From Patescibacteria group bacterium (GTDB lineage: Bacteria > Patescibacteriota > Patescibacteriia > UBA1558 > GWA2-36-10), in the NCBI GenBank assembly GCA_030917205.1, contig JAUPVE010000007.1:1-13290 (forward strand): a DNA stretch of 13,290 bases, written 5' to 3'. Position numbers and translations under genes: made by a program. Shown piece by piece: positions 1 through 5,003 of the stretch. The notes beneath the pieces were generated by a model. That model saw only the letters and a list, made by a program, of their open reading frames with translations, had not been told where the DNA came from and ran no database searches. Within the stretch, counting starts at the first letter, position 1. The number at the start of each line of letters is the position of its first letter.

Positions 1-14
1 CGCTCTTCCGATCT
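1..14 (+). other. Illumina adapter remnant (assembly artefact)
   Basis: The first 14 bases, CGCTCTTCCGATCT, are identical to the 3' end of the Illumina TruSeq read-1 (P5-side) adapter. The leading C fits the read-1 adapter; the read-2 adapter has T at that position. The stretch sits exactly at the left edge and runs straight into apparently natural sequence just before murB. I infer untrimmed library adapter that survived assembly, so this is a contig end and these bases are not genomic. Confidence 0.93.
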
Positions 15-28
15 CGAACAAATAACTT

Positions 29-949
29 ATGAACCTACAAAAAAATATATTATTAAAAGATTATACGACTTTCAAAATTGGTGGACCAGCTGATTATTTT
101 GTTTTAGCGCAAAATGTGACTGATCTTCAAGAGGCTGTTGCTTTTGCCAAAGAAAATAATCTGCCGATTTTAGCTTTGGGTGGTGGGAGTAATCTCTTGG
201 TGACTGATGCTGGCTTTCGAGGTTTGGTGATCAAGCTCGATTTGCAAAAATTGGATTTTGCCGGCTCGGAGCTTACAGTCGGAGCAGGAGTACTAGTAGC
301 TTATTTACTCAATAAGTCATTGGAGCAGGGTTTGACGGGTCTAGAGTTTTTGGCGGGTATACCAGGTACAGTAGGCGGTGCCATCAGGGGCAATGCCGGC
401 ACCTATGGTCAGGCTATGTCTGATGTCGTCACCGAGATCACCTACCTAGATGAAAACTACGAGCTGAAGACTTGCCAGCCAAATGACTGTCATTTTACTT
501 ATCGTCATAGTATTTTCAAAGAAATAAAAGCTATTATTATTGAGGCTAAGCTAAAATTGGCCCAAGGTGATATTAGTGCTGCTAGGCAATTAGTCGCTGA
601 TCGTCTCAAATACAGGCAGGAAACTCAGCCCAACGAGCCTTCAGCTGGCTGTATTTTCAAAAATATAGAGTTCAAAGAGGTTGATATTGACGATTTGAAG
701 CAGCGAGGCCTAGATATTGAACAGTTTGCCAAGCACCAAAAAATACCCACTTCTTATCTGATAGAGCAGGCCGGCCTCAAGGGCTATAGTATGGGAGGAG
801 TGCAGGTTTCCCAGAAGCACGCCAACTACATTATCAATGTTGACCAGGCCACAGCCGAGCAAGTGATCATGTTGATTAGTTTTATCAAGCAACAAGTACG
901 GGATAAGTATGGTATTCAGCTTCATGAAGAAGTGCAGTTTATTTCTTAG
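29..949 (+). CDS. murB: UDP-N-acetylenolpyruvoylglucosamine reductase MurB
   Basis: MurB is a cytoplasmic FAD enzyme that uses NADPH to reduce UDP-GlcNAc-enolpyruvate to UDP-MurNAc, the second committed step of peptidoglycan synthesis. The 306-residue protein has the expected order: FAD-binding motifs FKIGGPA (15-21) and LGGGSNLL (50-57), the GIPGTVGGA loop (110-118) followed by GNAG (121-124), the substrate-side YRHS (158-161), SAGCIFKN (205-212), and a C-terminal HEEVQF (299-304) whose Glu301 aligns with the family's catalytic glutamate. Length and the lack of the extra type I loop fit a type II MurB. The usual general-acid serine of the SAGSFFKN motif is Cys208 here. The ATG at 29 gives a complete N-terminus. 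No Shine-Dalgarno is seen, and the upstream context is lost to the contig end. The downstream neighbour infA has its own promoter, so murB is probably the tail of a separate operon. Confidence 0.95.
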   Translation: MNLQKNILLKDYTTFKIGGPADYFVLAQNVTDLQEAVAFAKENNLPILALGGGSNLLVTDAGFRGLVIKLDLQKLDFAGSELTVGAGVLVAYLLNKSLEQGLTGLEFLAGIPGTVGGAIRGNAGTYGQAMSDVVTEITYLDENYELKTCQPNDCHFTYRHSIFKEIKAIIIEAKLKLAQGDISAARQLVADRLKYRQETQPNEPSAGCIFKNIEFKEVDIDDLKQRGLDIEQFAKHQKIPTSYLIEQAGLKGYSMGGVQVSQKHANYIINVDQATAEQVIMLISFIKQQVRDKYGIQLHEEVQFIS

Positions 950-952
950 TTT

Positions 953-970
953 TTGGCTAATTTTAGCCAA
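953..970 (+). terminator. weak hairpin after murB, possible terminator
   Basis: TTGGCTA (953-959) pairs perfectly with TAGCCAA (964-970) around a 4-base loop, starting 4 bases after the murB stop codon. The following bases are only moderately T-rich (TTATTACC), so this is not a strong intrinsic terminator. Its position, between murB and an independent infA promoter, supports a role in ending or protecting the murB transcript. Confidence 0.4.
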
Positions 971-1027
971 TTATTACCTAAAAAGTAGCCTTAGACTTGC
1001 TCTTTCTTAAGCGATGCCCTATTATTA

Positions 1028-1055
1028 TTGACAAATTGAAAAAAATCTGTATAAT
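1028..1055 (+). promoter_or_regulatory. consensus sigma70-type promoter of the infA-rpsI operon
   Basis: A perfect -35 hexamer TTGACA (1028-1033) and a perfect -10 hexamer TATAAT (1050-1055) are separated by 16 bp. Transcription should start near 1062, giving a leader of about 93 nt before infA. The region just upstream of the -35 (ATGCCCTATTATTA) is not a strong A-tract UP element. That fits the alpha subunit encoded in this operon, which lacks the domain that reads UP elements. This is probably the main promoter for the nine-gene ribosomal/RNA polymerase operon. Confidence 0.87.
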
Positions 1056-1087
1056 ATACGTGCGTTTATTAAAGTAATTATTAATAT

Positions 1088-1150
1088 AAGTTTTATAAAC
1101 TTTAAAGAAACAACACCTTGCCATCAAGGTAGGGAAATTTTCTTTTTTCA
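1088..1150 (+). promoter_or_regulatory. structured 5' leader of infA (two hairpins and a T-rich run)
   Basis: The predicted leader holds two perfect small inverted repeats. AAGTTT (1088-1093) pairs with AAACTT (1097-1102), and ACCTTG (1115-1120) pairs with CAAGGT (1125-1130) around a CCAT tetraloop. After AGGGAAA comes a T-rich run (1138-1148). This could be an attenuator-like leader or a binding site for a ribosomal protein, but the T-run starts too far from the stem for a classic terminator. AAGGTAGGG (1126-1134) resembles a Shine-Dalgarno but lies about 20 nt from the infA ATG, too far for normal use. No known ribosomal leader family is recognised. Confidence 0.35.
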
Positions 1151-1154
1151 TTAA

Positions 1155-1385
1155 ATGTCAGAAGCTAGAGTCAGTAAAAAAGGTTTTATAGAAGTTATCG
1201 GTGAGGTCAACGAATTGTTACCCAACGCTAACTTCAAAGTCACTCTCGAAAATGGCCATGAAATATTGGCTCATCTTTCGGGGAAAATGAGAATGTTCAA
1301 AATCAAAATTTTACCTGGTGACAAGGTAGTGATTGAGATGAGTCCTTATGATTTGACCAAAGGACGCATCACTTATCGCCAATAA
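1155..1385 (+). CDS. infA: translation initiation factor IF-1
   Basis: IF-1 binds the 30S A site during initiation and assists IF-2 and IF-3. The 76-residue protein is a single S1-type OB-fold with the family signatures [16 protein letters not shown] (22-37), AHLSGKMR (39-46), [16 protein letters not shown] (52-67) and the C-terminal KGRITYR. It is about four residues longer than the usual 72 because of a slightly extended N-terminus ([10 protein letters not shown]). No alternative ATG lies closer to the domain. It is the first gene after the consensus promoter and precedes rpmJ and rpsM, a classic bacterial order, although secY, adk and map are not upstream. No Shine-Dalgarno lies within 15 nt of the start. 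Confidence 0.96.
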   Translation: MSEARVSKKGFIEVIGEVNELLPNANFKVTLENGHEILAHLSGKMRMFKIKILPGDKVVIEMSPYDLTKGRITYRQ

Positions 1386-1425
1386 ATTGATAGTAAATTT
1401 TTTAATAAAATAATAAAATATTAGG

Positions 1426-1539
1426 ATGAAAGTCCGTGCTTCAGTAAAAAAAATTTGTAAAGATTGTAAAATTATCCGCCGTGATGGTCGGGTAGTTTGT
1501 ATTTGTAAGAATCCCAAGCATAAACAAAGACAGGGATAA
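1426..1539 (+). CDS. rpmJ: 50S ribosomal protein bL36
   Basis: I translated this 37-codon gene by hand. It begins [15 protein letters not shown] and ends [11 protein letters not shown], which is diagnostic of bL36, the smallest large-subunit protein. The zinc ligands of the zinc-binding form are all present: Cys11, Cys14, Cys27 and His32. An extra cysteine at 25 gives a C-I-C pair. Length matches the family norm of 37-38 residues. It lies 40 nt after infA and 24 nt before rpsM, its usual location. The sequence before the start (TTAGG directly against ATG) gives no usable Shine-Dalgarno spacing. A possible internal promoter, TTGATA (1387-1392) with TAATAA (1411-1416), is too weak to call. Confidence 0.95.
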   Translation: MKVRASVKKICKDCKIIRRDGRVVCICKNPKHKQRQG

Positions 1540-1563
1540 GTTAACAATTATTATTTCATAAAG

Positions 1564-1953
1564 ATGGCAAGAATTTCGGGAGTAAACCTTCCAAACGAAA
1601 AAAGAATAGAAGTCGCTCTGACCTCCGTCTACGGTATTGGTTTGAGTTCATCCAACAAGATTTTAAAAATGTTGAAGATTGACCCAAATATTAGGGTAAA
1701 AGCTTTATCCGAAGAGCAAGTCAATACTTTGAGACAGGTGATTGAAAAAGATTATCGCGTCGAAGGTGAGTTGCGTCGTGAAAAAATGACCAACATCAAG
1801 CGTTTGAAAGAAATCAAGTGTTATCGTGGTACCAGACATACCAAAGGTTTGCCAGTCCGCGGTCAACGTACTAAATCAAACAACCGTACCATCCGAGGCA
1901 ATAAACGTGTGACTATGGGTAGTGGTCGTGTTTCAGCCGCTCAAAAGACCTAA
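1564..1953 (+). CDS. rpsM: 30S ribosomal protein uS13
   Basis: uS13 sits in the head of the small subunit, bridges to the large subunit and contacts P-site tRNA through its basic tail. The 129-residue protein begins [14 protein letters not shown], has the helix-hairpin-helix region YGIG (24-27), and carries the hallmark [16 protein letters not shown] at about 88-103. The basic C-terminal extension ends in SAAQKT. It is slightly longer than the usual 115-122 residues. It is followed by rpsK after 9 nt, and the operon order S13-S11-S4-alpha-L17 is the standard bacterial alpha operon. Confidence 0.97.
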   Translation: MARISGVNLPNEKRIEVALTSVYGIGLSSSNKILKMLKIDPNIRVKALSEEQVNTLRQVIEKDYRVEGELRREKMTNIKRLKEIKCYRGTRHTKGLPVRGQRTKSNNRTIRGNKRVTMGSGRVSAAQKT

Positions 1954-1962
1954 TTATAAAAT

Positions 1963-2346
1963 ATGAAAGCTGTAAAATCTAAAAAAAAGGTAAAGAAAGT
2001 TGTAAAAAAGGGTCAAGCCCATATTCAGGCTACCTACAACAATACTATCATCACTTTGACTGATCAGCAGGGCAATGTCTTGGCTTGGTCTTCAGCTGGT
2101 GCCAATGGTTTCAAGGGTGCAAAGAAATCTACTCCTTATGCCGCTGGTATCATTGTCAGAAACGCTGTCGAGAAGACCAAAGATTTTGGTCTGACTGACG
2201 TAGAAGTATTTGTCAAAGGTGTCGGTGCTGGTCGTGAAGCCGCTATTCGCTCACTACATAGCAGTGGTATCAATGTATCATCTATTAAAGATATGACGCC
2301 AATTCCACACAATGGTTGCCGTCCTAAGAAACCTAGACGTGTTTAA
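1963..2346 (+). CDS. rpsK: 30S ribosomal protein uS11
   Basis: uS11 is a platform protein of the 30S subunit, near the E site and the anti-Shine-Dalgarno helix. The 127-residue protein has a lysine-rich N-terminal tail (1-17), the core [16 protein letters not shown] (19-34), [21 protein letters not shown] (41-61, family signature), and the C-terminal [16 protein letters not shown]. The Asn117-Gly118 pair corresponds to the conserved Asn-Gly known to form isoaspartate in E. coli S11. It lies 9 nt after rpsM and 6 nt before rpsD. The start is preceded only by A/T-rich sequence (TTATAAAAT). Confidence 0.97.
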   Translation: MKAVKSKKKVKKVVKKGQAHIQATYNNTIITLTDQQGNVLAWSSAGANGFKGAKKSTPYAAGIIVRNAVEKTKDFGLTDVEVFVKGVGAGREAAIRSLHSSGINVSSIKDMTPIPHNGCRPKKPRRV

Positions 2347-2352
2347 AAAGAT

Positions 2353-2967
2353 ATGGGAAGAAATTTAAAACCGAGACATAAAGCTAGTCGCCGCTTTGGT
2401 GAGAACGTAGCTGATACACAAAAATCACCATTGACCAAGAGGTCTTATCCATCTGGTGTACACGGACCAAAGAAGTCATTCAAAAAGGTCAGTGAATATG
2501 GCAAACAGTTGTTAGAAAAGCAAAAAGCCAAGGCCATTTATGGTTTATTGGAAAAACAATTTGTTTTGACTTTCAATCGTGCCCAAAAGATGACTGGTGA
2601 TGTCAACCACAACTTATTGGTTTTGTTAGAGTGTCGTTTAGACAATGCTATTTTCAGAGCCGGCCTTGCTCCTACCAGACGTTTGGCTAGACAGCTAGTC
2701 AATCATGGTCATTTTACCGTCAATGGAGTCAAAGTAGATGTTCCTTCATTTACAGTCAAGCCAGGTGAAGTTATCAAAATCAAAGAGAATAAAATCGGTA
2801 AAGGCTACTGGAAAACAGTATTAGAAAAGATTGAAAAAGTAGAAACTGCCGGTTGGTTGTCCTTGGATCACAAAACTTTGGCTGTGACAGTCAACAGTCA
2901 GCCAAATCAAAGCGATCTACCAAAGAATATCTCAACCAGTTTGATCGTGGACTTTTATTCACGTTAA
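2353..2967 (+). CDS. rpsD: 30S ribosomal protein uS4, zinc-free form
   Basis: uS4 is a primary 16S rRNA binder that nucleates assembly of the 30S body and helps form the mRNA entry channel; in E. coli it also represses the alpha operon. The 204-residue protein has an N-terminal S4 domain, the S4 RNA-binding fold at about 93-148 (LECRLDNAIFRAG, then RRLARQLVNHGHFTVNG), and the typical end IVDFYSR. The N-terminal region (1-45) has no cysteines, so this is the C-minus form lacking the zinc knuckle. Tandem stops TAA TAA end the gene. A 41-nt AT-rich gap containing the AT-only palindrome AAATAAA/TTTATTT (2985-3000) separates it from rpoA. Confidence 0.96.
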   Translation: MGRNLKPRHKASRRFGENVADTQKSPLTKRSYPSGVHGPKKSFKKVSEYGKQLLEKQKAKAIYGLLEKQFVLTFNRAQKMTGDVNHNLLVLLECRLDNAIFRAGLAPTRRLARQLVNHGHFTVNGVKVDVPSFTVKPGEVIKIKENKIGKGYWKTVLEKIEKVETAGWLSLDHKTLAVTVNSQPNQSDLPKNISTSLIVDFYSR

Positions 2968-3008
2968 TAAAACAATTACTTTAGAAATAAAAATTTATTT
3001 ATAAAAAC

Positions 3009-3779
3009 ATGAATAAGATTAGCTTACCAGAAGAAATTAGCGTCATCGATAAGAAAAATAATCATTACCAAGTGATTATTGAGCCTTGCTATCCAGGCTA
3101 TGGCGTGACCGTTGGTAATGCTTTGCGTCGAGTAATGTTATCTTCATTACCTGGTGCAGCTGTTACCTCTTTCAAGATAGAGGGAGTACAACATGAATTT
3201 GACACTGTCACTCACGTCAAAGAAGATTTGGTAGAAATCATGTTGAACTTGAAAAAATTGAGACTAAAGTTATTTAGTGACGAACCAGTTATATTAAATA
3301 TTGAAGCTAAGGGTGAAAAAGTAGTGACTGCCAAAGACATCAAGAAAAATGCTGATGTCGAGATTATGAACGAAGATTTGATCATTGCCACCATGACAGA
3401 TAAATCTGCCAAGCTAAACATGGAAATCACTGTCGAGCGTGGTATTGGCTATGTCGCCGTTGAGCAAAATGATGAAAAAGTAAAATTACCGATTGGCACT
3501 GTCGCTATTGATGCCAATTTTTCACCAGCTATGAATGTCGGCTTCAATATTGAATATGTCCGTGTTGGTGAGATGACCAATTATGAAAAATTGATCATGG
3601 ATGTATTGACTGATGGTACTATGGATGCTCGCGAGGCAGTTTCTCAAGCCAGCGTGATCTTACGTGATCACTTTGGATATTTGGTGAACAATGAGTCAGC
3701 CTCAAGCGAAGAGGAGAGTACCGAAGAAACAGAAGAAGAGCCAACTAAGAAAAAAGTTAGCAAGAAAAAGAGTAAGTAA
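3009..3779 (+). CDS. rpoA: DNA-directed RNA polymerase subunit alpha lacking the C-terminal domain
   Basis: Alpha dimerises to nucleate RNA polymerase assembly by binding beta and beta'. Residues 1 to about 227 form a complete N-terminal domain, with the dimerisation signature GVTVGNALRRVMLSSLPG (32-49) and the distal ERGIGYV (143-149) and VLTDGTMDAREAV (199-211). The usual bacterial subunit is 310-330 residues and ends in a helix-hairpin-helix alpha-CTD. Here it stops at 256, and that domain is replaced by a low-complexity tail: acidic at 229-244 (Glu/Ser/Thr-rich), then Lys/Ser-rich at 247-256. rplQ starts 8 nt after the stop, so there is no room for a frameshifted CTD. I infer that UP-element recognition and activator contacts through alpha-CTD are absent. 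The gene sits in the standard S4-alpha-L17 order. Confidence 0.95.
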   Translation: MNKISLPEEISVIDKKNNHYQVIIEPCYPGYGVTVGNALRRVMLSSLPGAAVTSFKIEGVQHEFDTVTHVKEDLVEIMLNLKKLRLKLFSDEPVILNIEAKGEKVVTAKDIKKNADVEIMNEDLIIATMTDKSAKLNMEITVERGIGYVAVEQNDEKVKLPIGTVAIDANFSPAMNVGFNIEYVRVGEMTNYEKLIMDVLTDGTMDAREAVSQASVILRDHFGYLVNNESASSEEESTEETEEEPTKKKVSKKKSK

Positions 3780-3787
3780 TTAAAACC

Positions 3788-4138
3788 ATGAGACACCGAA
3801 AAAACATTACTAAATTGAGCAGAACCAGTTCTGTACGCAAAGCTTTGCTTGAAAACCTGGCTACTTCTATTATTTTATATGAAAAAGTAATAACTACTGA
3901 AGCCAAGGCCAAGGCTGTTCGTCCATTTGTCGAGCGTCTGATTACTAGAGGCAAGGTCAAATCAATCCACAACAAACAAATTTTGAGTGGTATTTTGCCT
4001 GACAAAAAAGCCGTGCAAAAAGTTTTGGATGTCTTAGGACCAAAGTACAAGGATCGCAAAGGCGGTTATTGTCGTATTATTAAGATTTCTCCTCGATCAG
4101 GAGATGGAGCCTTACTTGCTCAGATTGAATTAGTATAA
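3788..4138 (+). CDS. rplQ: 50S ribosomal protein bL17
   Basis: bL17 lies near the polypeptide exit tunnel of the 50S subunit. The 116-residue protein begins MRHRKNITKLSRTSSVRKAL, continues with LLENLATSIILYEKVITTEAKAK, and keeps the VRPFVERLI segment and the C-terminal GGYCRIIKISPRSGDGALLAQIEL, all typical of the family. Its length is close to the short forms (about 116-120 residues). It follows rpoA, as in most bacteria. It is followed directly by rplM with a 4-nt gap, without the truA and transporter genes that often intervene elsewhere. Confidence 0.97.
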   Translation: MRHRKNITKLSRTSSVRKALLENLATSIILYEKVITTEAKAKAVRPFVERLITRGKVKSIHNKQILSGILPDKKAVQKVLDVLGPKYKDRKGGYCRIIKISPRSGDGALLAQIELV

Positions 4139-4142
4139 AAAT

Positions 4143-4490
4143 ATGGAAAGAAAAGTTCACAATATTGATGCTACCGGCAAAGTAGCTGGACGTCTAGCTT
4201 CACAGGTCGCTAAAATCCTCATGGGCAAACACAATGTAGATTATGTAGCCAATCAGGAAAGCGGTGATATAGTAGAAATTACTAATATCAGTGCTATTAA
4301 GTTTACTGGCAACAAGCTCAATGACAAACTTTATTATCGTCATAGCCAATATCCAGGTAATTTGAAGACCACTAGACTCAAAGACATGATGTCCAAGGAT
4401 CCGGCCAAGGCTTTTATTCAGGTTTTACACAATATGTTACCAAAAAACAGATTACGACCTAGAATGCTTAAGCGTCTAATTATCAAATAA
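4143..4490 (+). CDS. rplM: 50S ribosomal protein uL13, short form
   Basis: uL13 is an early-assembly protein binding 23S rRNA. The 115-residue protein keeps the core: NIDATGKVAGRLASQVAKIL (7-26), GKHNVDY (28-34), KFTGNKLNDKLYYRHS (53-68), and the signature MLPKNRLRPRMLKRLIIK at the C-terminus. Typical bacterial uL13 is about 142 residues. This one lacks most of the N-terminal strand before the core and stops right after the 'RLIIK' region, without the usual 15-20 residue tail. Both ends look natural, since rplQ and rpsI lie 4 nt away on either side. Trimmed ribosomal proteins fit a reduced-genome lineage. Confidence 0.95.
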   Translation: MERKVHNIDATGKVAGRLASQVAKILMGKHNVDYVANQESGDIVEITNISAIKFTGNKLNDKLYYRHSQYPGNLKTTRLKDMMSKDPAKAFIQVLHNMLPKNRLRPRMLKRLIIK

Positions 4491-4494
4491 TATT

Positions 4495-4908
4495 ATGACA
4501 GAAGAAATCAAGTCAAAATCTATTGTATTTTCTATTGGTCGCCGTAAATCAGCTATTGCTAGAGTGAGAATTTTAGCAGAAAAAGGCAATGATATTGTGA
4601 TCACTATCAACAAAAAAGATTATAAAATTTATTTACCATATTTTGAATGGCAACAAAGTTTATTGTCACCACTCAAAGTCACTGGTCATGATAAGATCAA
4701 TATTTCAGTCATGGTCAAAGGCGGTGGTATCAAGGGTCAAGTCGATGCTATCAAGCACGGCATTGCCAAAGCACTCCTTAAAATGGATGAAAATTATCGC
4801 GCGGCTTTGAGAAAAGAAGGATTACTCACTCGTGATTCTCGTATCAAAGAAAGAAAAAAACCGGGCCTCAAAAAAGCTCGCCGCGCCCCACAATGGAGCA
4901 AGCGTTAA
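4495..4908 (+). CDS. rpsI: 30S ribosomal protein uS9
   Basis: uS9 is in the 30S head, and its basic C-terminal tail reaches the P-site tRNA anticodon stem-loop. The 137-residue protein has the signature SIGRRKSAIARVRI (13-26), the central MVKGGGIKGQVDAIKHGIAKAL (72-93), and the long basic tail with LLTRDSRIKERKKPG and a final KARRAPQWSKR, including the conserved terminal Ser-Lys-Arg. It is the last gene of the ribosomal operon. It is paired with rplM as in nearly all bacteria and is followed 18 nt later by a strong terminator. Confidence 0.97.
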   Translation: MTEEIKSKSIVFSIGRRKSAIARVRILAEKGNDIVITINKKDYKIYLPYFEWQQSLLSPLKVTGHDKINISVMVKGGGIKGQVDAIKHGIAKALLKMDENYRAALRKEGLLTRDSRIKERKKPGLKKARRAPQWSKR

Positions 4909-4926
4909 AAAATATATTATTTCTTT

Positions 4927-4954
4927 AAAAACCCCTTATTTTTCTGGGGTTTTT
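4927..4954 (+). terminator. intrinsic terminator of the ribosomal operon
   Basis: AAAAACCCC (4927-4935) pairs perfectly with GGGGTTTTT (4946-4954), giving a 9-bp stem with a GC-rich centre, a 10-base T-rich loop and a run of five Ts. This is a textbook Rho-independent terminator. The A-run on the other side would let it work on the minus strand too, but no minus-strand genes are present. It separates the translation operon from the polysaccharide operon. Confidence 0.9.
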
Positions 4955-4968
4955 GCTTATTGTGACTA

Positions 4969-4997
4969 TTTTCAAAGCACTGCTTATTTGTTATAAT
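4969..4997 (+). promoter_or_regulatory. extended -10 promoter giving a leaderless wzx transcript
   Basis: The -10 hexamer TATAAT (4992-4997) is perfect. It is preceded by TGT (4989-4991), an extended -10 element, and a partial -35 TTTTCA (4969-4974) lies 17 bp upstream. Exactly six bases separate the -10 from the A of the flippase ATG at 5004, so the expected transcription start is at or within a base or two of that A. There is therefore no room for a ribosome-binding site, and the mRNA should be leaderless. It follows the strong terminator at 4927-4954 and probably drives the seven-gene polysaccharide operon. Confidence 0.78.
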
Positions 4998-5003
4998 TAG
5001 CAC

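Noticed and set aside
950..1154. Small RNA or tRNA gene between murB and infA
   Set aside because: No tRNA-like cloverleaf, TTCGAATC-type T-loop or CCA end is visible. The space is explained by a hairpin, a promoter and a leader.
1387..1416. Internal promoter before rpmJ (TTGATA, 18 bp, TAATAA)
   Set aside because: The gap is almost pure A/T, so such matches are expected by chance, and the gene is well served by the upstream consensus promoter.
3690..3800. Frameshift hiding the alpha-CTD of RpoA
   Set aside because: Only 8 nt separate the rpoA stop from the rplQ start, and the tail is coherent low-complexity coding sequence. There is no space for a domain of about 70 codons in any frame.
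3212..4059. Minus-strand reading frames across rpoA and rplQ
   Set aside because: They are antisense shadows of conserved genes and their translations resemble no known family.
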